Shown here in pieces: positions 56,100 to 64,000 of a DNA stretch of 64,000 nt; the first letter of the stretch is position 1; the number at the start of each line of letters is the position of its first letter. The notes under the pieces were generated by a model. It ran no database searches and was not told where the DNA came from. It saw only the letters and a program-made list of their open reading frames with translations. The stretch covers positions 54,599 through 118,598 of the forward strand of contig JAIVFH010000102.1 in the NCBI GenBank assembly GCA_025765595.1. Reading direction: 5' to 3'. This DNA comes from Obelidium mucronatum (lineage: Eukaryota; Chytridiomycota; Chytridiomycetes; Chytridiales; Chytriomycetaceae). Both the position numbers and the translations under genes were made by a program.

Positions 56100-58206
56100 A
56101 ATCTGGAATTGTTGTTGTTGTTGCTGCTGCTTTTGCTGTTGGAACTGCTGCTGTTGGAGCTGCTGCTGCTGGAGCTGCAGCAACTGTTGTTGAACTTGTT
56201 GCTGCAGCTGTTGCTGCTGGTAATCCAAGCCAGACATTCCCAAACTCGCTTGAAGCAAAAATCCTAGCATCTGTTGCTGATCATGCTCCATCATCAGCGA
56301 ACTACTAGCCCCACCACCGAGCGCGTTCAAGTTTGGATGACTGCCGAACCCGGGTTGGAGTTGACTCAAACCAACAGCACTCGTTGTTCGATTGAGTGAG
56401 CTCAGATTAGCACCGCTTGACACACGGTTCAATCCATTCAATTGGGTATGGCTGGGAACACGATTCATTTCACTCAAGCTGCCGCCGCTTTGAACTCGTT
56501 GCAAAATTCCAGAGGATGTGTCGCTGCCGCTTCCAACACCATTTATATCCGTAAAACTGCCGCCGAAACTGGGGAACATTGGGTTATTGTTCTGTCCCGA
56601 AAAGTTGAATGCGTTTTGCGCCTGTTGCTGTTGTTGCTGTGGGGAAGGCTGCCCAAAACTAGAGAGTGAAGGAAAAAAGTTTCCCTGATTCTGCTGGAAG
56701 AGATCCGCCCCAAAGAGCCCAGTTCCTTGGATATTGAAGTGATTGAATGAGTTGGCTTCGAACTGCGGTAGTTCTTCGCGTGGACTCATGGTTGTGTCCT
56801 CGCTGGTGGTATAACTTTGTGCCGGACTTGGTGACACTTGCTTCTCTGGACTTTGAAGGTCAAAGCCGTTTGATGGCGAAGCTTCCTCCACATCCTCCAC
56901 ATGCATCTTGGATGAGGTTTGCTGATTCAAAGAAGACGTTGACGACGATGCGGCGGAGGAGGATGCAAATAATGGTACAGGAGAAACAGGGAATAACTGC
57001 TTCTTTGGCGTTGTTTGGGTGCCATTGTTATTTGTTTTGCAGACGGCGGTTGAGGGAGCAGGCGATGCAACACGCGTTCGCGCTCTCAGCATAAAAGGGT
57101 TATTATCAAGATCCATAGGTTCGGCGTTGATTGCAGAATCTAAATAGAAGGCGAAAAAAACCATGTGAGAACAGAAGAGACACAGCCACATCAGATTGAG
57201 GAAAGCCCGAAATTTTTCTCAGAGGCAACCTCAAACCCTTTTTTTCTTAACACTTTCCCCCAGGAAACGTGGTTTACATTTGACAGCTGACAGCATCTAG
57301 CATCCGATCTTTGATTTCCGCACTCACAGACCCACGATATCCATCCAAAATAAAAGAAAAAAGACGAAAAGGGTGGAAGAGATTCTCACCTCCATCTCGC
57401 CTCGCCTTTCGTTCCTTTGATAAACTCATCTCAAACAATCTCCACGACAGGTTTTCTAGCCGTTCACCCCCATCGATTGCATGTTTTGCTCTTGTACATA
57501 GTTTCCAAATATCCTGTGAGTCTAGGGGGTCCTTTGTGCGTTCTGCCAGCTGTTTGGCAAAGTCCAGGTATCTTTTCGAGTCTTCTTCAACTTCATTGAG
57601 GGGAACTGGCTGCGGTCTTTCGTGAGCGGTGGCTGTCGACGATGTGACAGAAGATGACGGGGTAGGGGAGGTGGATCTCCTTGGCAGCGGAGAAAACTGA
57701 TCGGATGTTGAATTGCTAGTGATTGAGTGCAGCCTGGACCTGGGGAGGGCATTGGCAGTGGCGTTGTTTGTGTTGTTGTTTTGAATTGGATTCAACTGTG
57801 GAGACAGCGACGCAGTGGCAGATCTCGAAGCCGAGTGATGATCGTGGTGTTCACTGTGTGACAGAGTGGAGGCTGTATTCTGCTGCAAGGCTGGGTTGAT
57901 TGTGACTGAGGCCAGGGGCGAGTGCAGGTGGTTCTCGAAGAGCATCTTGTAGACATCCTTCTTCTTGCCGCTCTTTTCATGCGACACCGTTGATTCGAGC
58001 TGCTGGCCCAAGTCCGTCGACAGGGTCCGAGTCTGGTGCGGGTGGCTGTGGGACAGTCCCGAGTGGCTGCTTGAGCTCACTGCCGAAGCGGCTGGCGACA
58101 GCGGCGAAGGCGAAGGCGACAGCGCAAACATGTCGCTCATTGTGAGCGATGCGCTGCGGGGCGGCTGCGGCATTGCGAGGGGTTCGCTTGCTTTGGGCTG
58201 TGGCAT
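55011..58206 (-). CDS. GATA transcription factor, AreA/Gat1-like, with long polyQ
   Basis: Two exons (58206-57390 and 57139-55011; 250-nt intron) give 981 aa. Near the end of exon 1 the stretch [20 protein letters not shown] then [15 protein letters not shown] matches the conserved AreA/Gat1 N-terminal region of nitrogen regulators. The zinc finger near the C-terminus is [18 protein letters not shown]... with C-x2-C-x17-C-x2-C spacing and [12 protein letters not shown], followed by a basic tail [16 protein letters not shown]. Together they support a factor that binds HGATAR sites and activates genes for poor nitrogen sources. The middle is Ser/Gln-rich with a polyQ tract (56058-56235). An amino acid permease is also in the window, but no direct link is shown. 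The GATA-like array starts 945 bases away on the other strand. Confidence 0.85.
56058..56235. repeat. CAG/CAA (polyQ) repeat in the GATA factor
   Basis: On the minus strand almost every codon is CAG or CAA with a few Leu, Phe and Glu codons. This gives a glutamine-rich stretch of about 60 residues, typical of a transactivation domain and likely to vary in length between strains. Confidence 0.85.
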
Positions 58207-59150
58207 AAAGTATCAAAGTAGAAAACTGAAAAATTGAATGTTTGTTGGTTCGATTTGTTCGGGGGTTTATTGGTTTCAGCTTGGGCACTTTGGCCGCCTG
58301 CGGTAGTGGGTCTGATATTTAATACTATATTTGAGTATTGCGCATTGCAGTGAAGGTGTGGCTTTGTGTCTTGTTGAATCTTAAGATTCAACTTCGCGCC
58401 ACACAACCCTAACGCAGCTTCAACGACCAGATATCGCTGCTGAAACGAATTGAAATTATACCATGTACAATATATCCGCTAACTGTAGCCAATTTTATCT
58501 GCGATTTATTTGCAGCTATTCCCATCCACATGATATTAATAATCGCTGCAAATAAACACTAAATTACTTGAATCGATTATTTCAGCTTCGTTCATTATTT
58601 CTTGAAGAGCATTGTGATTTCTTCTTTCTTTCTCTTCTGTTGAAGAATATATACGAAACCTGAGTTAATACAATTGCATTTTATTAGTGGATGTTAGACA
58701 CGTTTTTTGAGTGTAGTATTTACTACATAATATGACAATGTCAGTTTTAAGCAATTTTGTGGTTGACTCCTCCGCCGGCAACGAACACAGCCAATACCAA
58801 AAGAGCTATGGAATACTCGCCCGTAGCTTGTATTATCTTTTTGTATCAACTCATTTAGTAAGCAGACGCTGGGATATCACATCCGCTGATTCCAGGGAGT
58901 CTTGCTTTCAAAAATTAGTCTACAACCCCCTCAGCACCCAGACACTCAAGACACCGTGCAAAAAAAAAGCGTATATATTAAACGAGATTAAAAAAAGCAC
59001 GAGAGAAAAACAAAACCGAAACTGAATTTTTTGTACATTTGAAAAGGTCTCTCTAAAAGAGCTTGATCTCCACTTTTGAAAGTTTGGCTTCAGTTCGCTA
59101 TTTTTGGCTAGTACTCTTGGCGCGAAAACCGAACTTTATCATCTCTGGAT
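58207..59150. other. Divergent intergenic region before the GATA-like array
   Basis: The 944-bp gap separates the AreA-like gene (minus) from the first array gene (plus). A plus-strand frame at 58732-59025 lacks any coding character. I see no tRNA, repeat or convincing core promoter; it probably holds both promoters. Confidence 0.5.
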
Positions 59151-59597
59151 ATGGCGTCAAATTCTACTTTGGTTCAAGCTTCGAACGGCGTTTTGGTTGC
59201 CAATGATCAGCTTGACGTGTATGAGTATCTGCTCAACATTTCTCAAGATTTCCCTTCTACAAATACCACCCCCATATTACTTCCTTCCCCTCCAATACTA
59301 CCGAAATACGGACATTCAAATGATAACATACCCAAAGTCAAGTTTCTCCCCTCTTTGATGACTCCAACGCTCTCAACTCAAGCCCAACATGAATCCCATT
59401 CACCCAACCAACAACAACGGCAACAACCGCAGCAACTTCTACAATCAAATAAACCTTATTGTTATAACTGCAAGACTACACAATCATATGTATGGCGGCG
59501 GAATGACCAGGGACGAGTTCTTTGCAATACCTGCTACCGAATCTACGCTGACAAAAAAGCAAAAGCAGAGTATCAAGCTTCTATGCAAGACGATTGA
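59151..59597 (+). CDS. GATA-like zinc finger protein, array member 1
   Basis: An intronless gene of 148 aa. Residues ~10-28 carry the array motif ASNGVLVANDQLDVYEYLL, present in all five members. The C-terminal half holds a GATA-like finger CYNCKTTQSYVWRRNDQG... with C-x2-C-x17-C-x2-C spacing and CNTCYRIYADKKAK. The W-R-R core is that of real GATA fingers, but the usual CNACGLYYKLHG is replaced by CNTCYRIYADKK, and the basic tail is short. DNA binding is plausible but the site may differ. The middle is a short Pro/Gln-rich linker. ATG 59151 is the first in frame. It is the shortest member. Confidence 0.75.
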   Translation: MASNSTLVQASNGVLVANDQLDVYEYLLNISQDFPSTNTTPILLPSPPILPKYGHSNDNIPKVKFLPSLMTPTLSTQAQHESHSPNQQQRQQPQQLLQSNKPYCYNCKTTQSYVWRRNDQGRVLCNTCYRIYADKKAKAEYQASMQDD

Positions 59598-60066
59598 TAA
59601 TTCAAAACGCCAAAACAAAGATATAATAGAGGCGACTCTGAGTCTCATTTTCTCGGAGTCTTTTTTTTCGATACCAATTTTTTGATTAGTTGAGAGAATA
59701 ATATAGAGACGCATATCCTAATTCTGTTGACGGTGTTTTTTGGAAGTTTTGATAGTGTTTGAACAGAAGGTTCTACCGGACGGCTCACTTATCTTCGACA
59801 CCGCTTGGATCTGAGGAGGTCCGTCGACCGGATCCTCTTCCCTTACCCAGGGAAAGTTGTGAATGAGCGAAAATTGAGTCTACACCCTTCAATTGAATGC
59901 GATTTTTCCTGTTTCTACGACTCCATCAGTTTCGTGTGGGGAATATGACATTTTTGGTAATCGCGAAACTGAAAACCATGAAATTTTACACACTCACAAC
60001 TGTCAATGTCTCCCCTTTCGAAAAAAACATTTATCAATCTTTCAACAAAAAAAAACCCCTATCAAA
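59598..60066. other. Spacer between array members 1 and 2
   Basis: 469 bp with no gene. Coding frames upstream of 60067 are extensions of member 2 without a start of their own; the last 40 bases are A-rich leader. Confidence 0.5.
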
Positions 60067-60909
60067 ATGGATTCCTCATTGTTCTATGCCGATAGCAGCA
60101 ACAGCAGTAGTCACAAATTGAAAGGAGAACATGCCTCTCCCATAACAATCGACACCATGGCGACACCATTCCCAGATTTCCCTCTGGATCTCATGATGGA
60201 AACAATGAGTCCTTCTATGATCAGCCCAACAATGAGCATTGCCAGTCCTCTGGAATTTCTCAGCCATCAGCAACAGCCATTCATTTTCGGATTCGACGCA
60301 GGCGTCTTCTCCTTCCCAACCACGCCAACAACTACAAATTCCTCATTGAAAACCATTGCTTCAAATGGTGCTTTGATTGCAGAAGATCAAAGTCAAGTCT
60401 ACGAATTTCTCCTTGAAAGTTCGTCTCAGTTCAATACTTCACTGTCTTCACAGCTTGCTTGCTCCTCTGCTACTATCGATACGACCGCCGATAGAACAAC
60501 AACAACTCTATTGACGGCACCAGTTCTTCCCTCATCGCCAACATCTCCAACCTCCAAATTTGCATTACCTTCCCCAACTTTGTTACATTTCCGATCGTTG
60601 AACGATATGATTTGTAAAGCCAGTAAAGGCGTTAAACGGCGAAGAGACCAATCGCTGAACGCAGTTGCATCAACAACAGCACCGGCGGCTGCAACAGCCG
60701 CGGTGGCAGCGGCGCCAGGAAAGCAGAGGAAGAGCAAGCGATGCTACAACTGTAATTCTCGAAGTGCAAGTGCCGAGATGCAGGTGGGCGGGAAATCGGC
60801 TTGTAGCGGTTGTTGCTTGCACTTTCAAGCCTACGGGATCGACCGACCGCTTGATGTGGTTGTAAAAAAACAGCGCATGATTGGAAAGAGAACCAAAAAG
60901 ATGTTTTAA
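60067..60909 (+). CDS. GATA-like protein with degenerate finger, array member 2
   Basis: An intronless gene of 280 aa; the ATG at 60067 follows an A-rich leader. The array motif is IASNGALIAEDQSQVYEFLL at about residues 99-118. A Ser/Thr/Pro linker and a basic KRRRDQ patch precede a finger of the form CYNCNSRSASAEMQVGGKSA-CSGC, followed by CLHFQAYGIDRPLDVVVKKQR. The spacing is x16 and the conserved W-R-R of the first loop is lost, so binding to GATA sites is doubtful, whereas the four Cys and the helix-like end with RPL are kept. It is the longest complete member. Confidence 0.72.
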   Translation: MDSSLFYADSSNSSSHKLKGEHASPITIDTMATPFPDFPLDLMMETMSPSMISPTMSIASPLEFLSHQQQPFIFGFDAGVFSFPTTPTTTNSSLKTIASNGALIAEDQSQVYEFLLESSSQFNTSLSSQLACSSATIDTTADRTTTTLLTAPVLPSSPTSPTSKFALPSPTLLHFRSLNDMICKASKGVKRRRDQSLNAVASTTAPAAATAAVAAAPGKQRKSKRCYNCNSRSASAEMQVGGKSACSGCCLHFQAYGIDRPLDVVVKKQRMIGKRTKKMF

Positions 60910-61004
60910 AAAGTGTTTTCGCCATGTTGAAACGACCCTTCCCCTATGAAATATGTATCTCTTTTCCTTTTTATCTCCCTATCGTTCTGTAATTCTGTTC
61001 TTTT

Positions 61005-61035
<31 letters not shown>

Positions 61036-61270
61036 GGTTTTATGCGGTCTTTTGAGTCTGTTTGATACAGTCAATACAATCCAGGATATAGTTTTCACAA
61101 AGCGTTTTTGATTGGTGGCCGCTTACAAAATTTTTTGTTGTTGCTATTTTTTGATTATAAACGGACATAAGCACCGCCTCATTCAAACACCCTCAATTTT
61201 GAACAAGAGATGCCCTCCTCCTCTGTGGCATTTGAAATTTGTTACCAAAACCAGTTCCCGACTTCACACC
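60910..61270. other. Spacer between array members 2 and 3
   Basis: 361 bp with no gene. It contains a run of 29 T at 61007-61035, the longest homopolymer in the window. Confidence 0.6.
61007..61035 (+). repeat. Poly(T) run
   Basis: 29 consecutive T about 100 bases after the stop of array member 2. It may act in 3' end formation or be a slippage-prone simple repeat. Confidence 0.8.
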
Positions 61271-61855
61271 ATGCAACACATCTACCACCACTCCGCTCCT
61301 CACGAATGGAGTCATCATGAACCATCTTATCTTCCCGCCAGCCATCCCGCAATGTCTTGTCATCACAACAACAACAACGGCTTTTCATACAAAACAAACG
61401 AGGACTTTATGCTGCTACAACAACAACAAGACGAAACAGATGCCCGCTTATTCAATGCCTCGAATGGTGTATCCGTTGCTTACGACCAACTTCAGATCTA
61501 CGAGTTCCTCCTGCAGATCTCTGGAGACCTTCAGAAACCACCACCTCCTCCTCCACTACACAATCAAATCAAACTCGAAGACCAAGCACCAACAATGACG
61601 TCCTCCGCATCAACAGACCCACTGTCAATGGACCCGCAGCAACACCGTCATCTGGAGTCACCAAGCCCAACAATCCCACACCTTGACCAAAAACCAGCAA
61701 CACCATCTCGAAAAAAGAAACTAATTGCTTCACATGCAGCCTGTCCAAGCTGTGCAACTACAGTCAGTTCAGCGTGGAAACGGAATCAGAGCCAAATAGT
61801 CTGTAATAGTTGTCGTCAGCATTTCAGGGACTTTGGAAGATATCCTGGAAAGTAG
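61271..61855 (+). CDS. GATA-like zinc finger protein, array member 3
   Basis: An intronless gene of 194 aa starting at MQHIYHHSAPHEW. The array motif NASNGVSVAYDQLQIYEFLL lies near residues 63-82, followed by a Pro/His/Ser-rich linker with LEDQAPTMTSS. The finger CPSCATTVSSAWKRNQSQIVCNSC has C-x2-C-x16-C-x2-C spacing and keeps the aromatic-K-R core; it ends with RQHFRDFGRYPGK right at the C-terminus, so the basic tail of classic GATA fingers is missing. The N-terminus is His/Gln/Asn-rich. Confidence 0.72.
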   Translation: MQHIYHHSAPHEWSHHEPSYLPASHPAMSCHHNNNNGFSYKTNEDFMLLQQQQDETDARLFNASNGVSVAYDQLQIYEFLLQISGDLQKPPPPPPLHNQIKLEDQAPTMTSSASTDPLSMDPQQHRHLESPSPTIPHLDQKPATPSRKKKLIASHAACPSCATTVSSAWKRNQSQIVCNSCRQHFRDFGRYPGK

Positions 61856-62193
61856 AGAGACAAGAATCATAATAATAAAAATCCCTGTATTATAGTCAAA
61901 TGGAGTATGCCTTTTTTTATTCAGCAAGGGAGGGGGAGGTGCTTAACTAGACACCCAACCTCAAAGCACCGCCTCGCATTTCAAATCTTTGAACATTGCT
62001 ATATCCTGAAGATCGGGAAAGCAACATATCAGATCGTCTTACTGAAAAATACCCCCTTTTTCGTTGTTTGGAATTCCATTTCAAGGTCTCATTACCAAAT
62101 GACCAGTTAAACGGCTATCAGTAATTTGGGTTCCACAGCAAAAACACCCATCTTTTAAAAGAAGACAGCGGAGTTAAAAAAGGGGTGTCCTGG
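61856..62193. other. Spacer between array members 3 and 4
   Basis: 338 bp, AT-rich, no gene or recognisable element. Confidence 0.5.
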
Positions 62194-62748
62194 ATGCCTT
62201 ATTCAAACACAAGCTTCAACGACTTGCCACCAGAATCAAATTTCTCAACAATTCCAGCAACGAGTAGCAGCAGCACAGTTGCATCCGATGGGAAAATAAT
62301 ACACAGCGATCAACGAGACATATATGAATTCCTTATCGGCGACAACGACGATTCCACAACATCACCAATTATTGCTGACAAATGTATTCTGAAACAACCC
62401 AATTTGATTCAAATTGAACCGCCGCCACAACAACCACTGCCAATTGCATCAGAACTTATCTCATCATCATCATCACGAAGATTTGATAACAACACTGAAC
62501 CAACAGCGCGACGGCGACCACGGAATTCAAACCCTCCGATATGCTCAAACTGTCGAACCCAGGAATCACCCGCATGGCGTCGAGACCAATCCACGCATCT
62601 ACTACTTTGTAATAAATGCGGGATATATTTACGGACCAACGGGAAACCCCGACCTGTCAAGTCGAAACCTGATATTATTCCTCGCACAAAGAGATTGATC
62701 AACGCAAAGCATCCAGATGAAAAGGAACGGATAGATAACAAAGAATAA
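62194..62748 (+). CDS. GATA-like zinc finger protein, array member 4
   Basis: An intronless gene of 184 aa; the first ATG in frame is at 62194. The array motif is VASDGKIIHSDQRDIYEFLI at about residues 28-47. A linker with PPPQQPLP and Ser runs leads to the finger CSNCRTQESPAWRRDQSTH...CNKCGIYLRTNGKPRPVK. Spacing is C-x2-C-x18-C-x2-C; the WRRD core, the CNKCGIYL helix and a basic tail KPRPVKSKPDIIPRTKR are kept. It is therefore the most GATA-like member and the best candidate for sequence-specific DNA binding. Confidence 0.78.
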   Translation: MPYSNTSFNDLPPESNFSTIPATSSSSTVASDGKIIHSDQRDIYEFLIGDNDDSTTSPIIADKCILKQPNLIQIEPPPQQPLPIASELISSSSSRRFDNNTEPTARRRPRNSNPPICSNCRTQESPAWRRDQSTHLLLCNKCGIYLRTNGKPRPVKSKPDIIPRTKRLINAKHPDEKERIDNKE

Positions 62749-63318
62749 GATATAAAAATATGTGTTTGAGTGCCAAATAAAACAGTTGTTTCCAATATCG
62801 CCGAATTTTGCTTCAGTAATGTTATTCTGTTTGTTTTTTATTTATTTGTTTTCGTTTCTTTCGGGTGTGACCTCAAATGAATGAGCATAATTTTGTTAGT
62901 CAGTTTGTAAAGGAACTGAAGTCATACACCAACACAAAAAATGAAGCCATAACGTAATTCCTTTATTTTGTGAACCTCACATCTCCAAAATAATTCAAGC
63001 CGATCACCAATCGCGCGAAATAATTGGGAAATAATGACTGTGAAAATGAAATTTTTTTATGCTCGCAAATCTTTTTTTGGTAGCCAAGAATCATCCAAAA
63101 AGTAAGCATAAAAAACCTGAAGGCTGAAACACCTTCTTCAAAAAAGTTATTTGAATAACTGCACTGCCCGACCGCAACTCTTTTTGATCCCATCCCATCC
63201 CAAGACCAGCGACCAACTTGTACAACCGTTCAAGCCGTGGCCACGCCTCCCAATATCTCCCAAGCAAAAAAAAAGGGAGAAAGACACCTAACAAATTAGA
63301 CTCTCGAAAAAAAAAAAT
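62749..63318. other. Spacer between array members 4 and 5
   Basis: 570 bp without a gene; the minus-strand frames here have no coding character. A short A run precedes the start of member 5. Confidence 0.5.
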
Positions 63319-64000
63319 ATGAACCCCCAAGAACGACTGGCAGCCCTCGACCACTTGGAATCTATCCGACAATCTTACTACCACTTTCACCGAAGGTCCC
63401 AGCCCTTCCAAAAGCCTTCTGCCATTACAACAATGTCCTTCCAACGGCCTACTGCCACTGCCGCCGCGACATCAACTACAACTCTGGCTGCAGATGGAAC
63501 ATTGATTCACTCTGATCAAGCAGACACTTACCACTTCCTAATGAGCATCCAAACAATCTTCAACAACAATGGGCCCCTTAATCATCATCATGGCCGAGAC
63601 GATGACAATACTCCCAGTCCGGGAACCCCCGGCCTCTCCGAACTCTCCCACTTCTCTGATCCATCATCACTGTCCAACACCGTGCTTCAGTACCCGGAGA
63701 CAACCTGTGTCAAACAAGAGCCAATGACGATGATGGAGATGTATTCAAACCAACAACAAAATCAGTCAACAACGAGAACCGATTCAGAGTCTGTGATTCA
63801 CCAACCTCGGAACAGGATTCATATATGGACAGCAGCTACTCATCCGTTTCTAGTTGCTCCCCACCTCCCACCACATCATCATCTCCAAGAAAATCTCGTC
63901 TTCCTCAACCATCACCAGTGCCACTGCCACTGCCACGAAACCAACCACCTCTACCGCCGCCGAAAGAAATGCACCAAATCTTAGACGAAAGAAGAAGACA
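63319..64000 (+). CDS. Array member 5, 3' end outside window, probable frame slip
   Basis: Starts at ATG 63319 after an A-rich leader. The array motif LAADGTLIHSDQADTYHFLM lies near residues 56-75, clearly related to member 4. A Ser/Pro/His linker with a VKQEP site follows. Around 63795-63815 the frame changes. The original frame continues with His/Leu-rich sequence to a TAG at 63982-63984. The +1 alternative reads DSYMDSSYSSVSS and then SPRKSRLPQPSP, and stays open to the window edge like a normal linker. A one-base slip is likely. The zinc finger expected by analogy would lie beyond base 64000 and cannot be confirmed. Confidence 0.65.

Noticed and set aside
56058..56267. Leucine-rich plus-strand protein
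   Set aside because: It is the antisense reading of the CAG/CAA polyQ repeat of the GATA factor.
58732..59025. 97-aa plus-strand frame in the intergenic region
   Set aside because: No domain, no coding-like composition, and it lies where the promoters of two divergent genes are expected.

Overview
The window looks like nuclear DNA of a zoosporic fungus, most likely a chytrid (Chytridiomycota). Genes are compact, and most carry several 45-100 nt GT-AG introns and sit on both strands with short spacers. The gene content mixes typical fungal genes (AreA-type GATA factor, YAT-type amino acid permease, Ste7-like MAPKK, two PKA catalytic subunits, GH18 chitinase) with genes expected in flagellated lineages (a TPPP/p25-alpha protein and a HAUS3-like augmin subunit). 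A Crinkler-like nuclease-kinase effector points the same way. The assignment is inferred from gene content only.

Layout. 1-6.3 kb: the 3' end of an amino acid permease, an orphan Cys-rich gene and a FAD monooxygenase. The last two form a unit that is tandemly duplicated, with the second orphan copy decayed. 6.4-9.0 kb: HAUS3-like gene of 13 exons. 9.1-22.5 kb: two paralogous RhoGAP-like genes (1377 and 1112 aa) flank a membrane protein and an MFS transporter that is split by a 981-bp insertion. 23-24.8 kb: a GH18 chitinase and a paralogue that has lost its catalytic core. 25-31.3 kb: DEAD-box helicase, a hypothetical protein, a CBM9-like protein and a PKA catalytic subunit. 31.5-39.9 kb: TPPP, a mitochondrial carrier, the Crinkler-like protein, a PH-Sec7 Arf-GEF-like protein and a complex I subunit. 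40-46.3 kb: a second PKA-like kinase, a MAPKK with a nearby kinase remnant, and Rcl1. 46.5-54.9 kb: a very large DNMT5-type DNA methyltransferase with a RING-SNF2 C-terminal half and an unusual N-terminal MBD-like domain and PIP box. 55-58.2 kb: an AreA/Gat1-like GATA factor with a long polyQ tract. 59.1-64 kb: a head-to-tail array of five small intronless genes. The first four encode GATA-like zinc fingers, and all five share a short N-terminal motif I do not recognise.

Two items deserve most attention: the GATA-like array with its shared motif, and the MBD-PIP-DNMT5 architecture. The DNMT5 frame is broken at about a dozen single-base sites, all in the methyltransferase half and mostly in homopolymers. 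Isolated frame breaks also occur in the helicase, PKA-2 and Rcl1 genes. Part of this is therefore probably consensus error, and the affected genes should not be called pseudogenes from this sequence alone.
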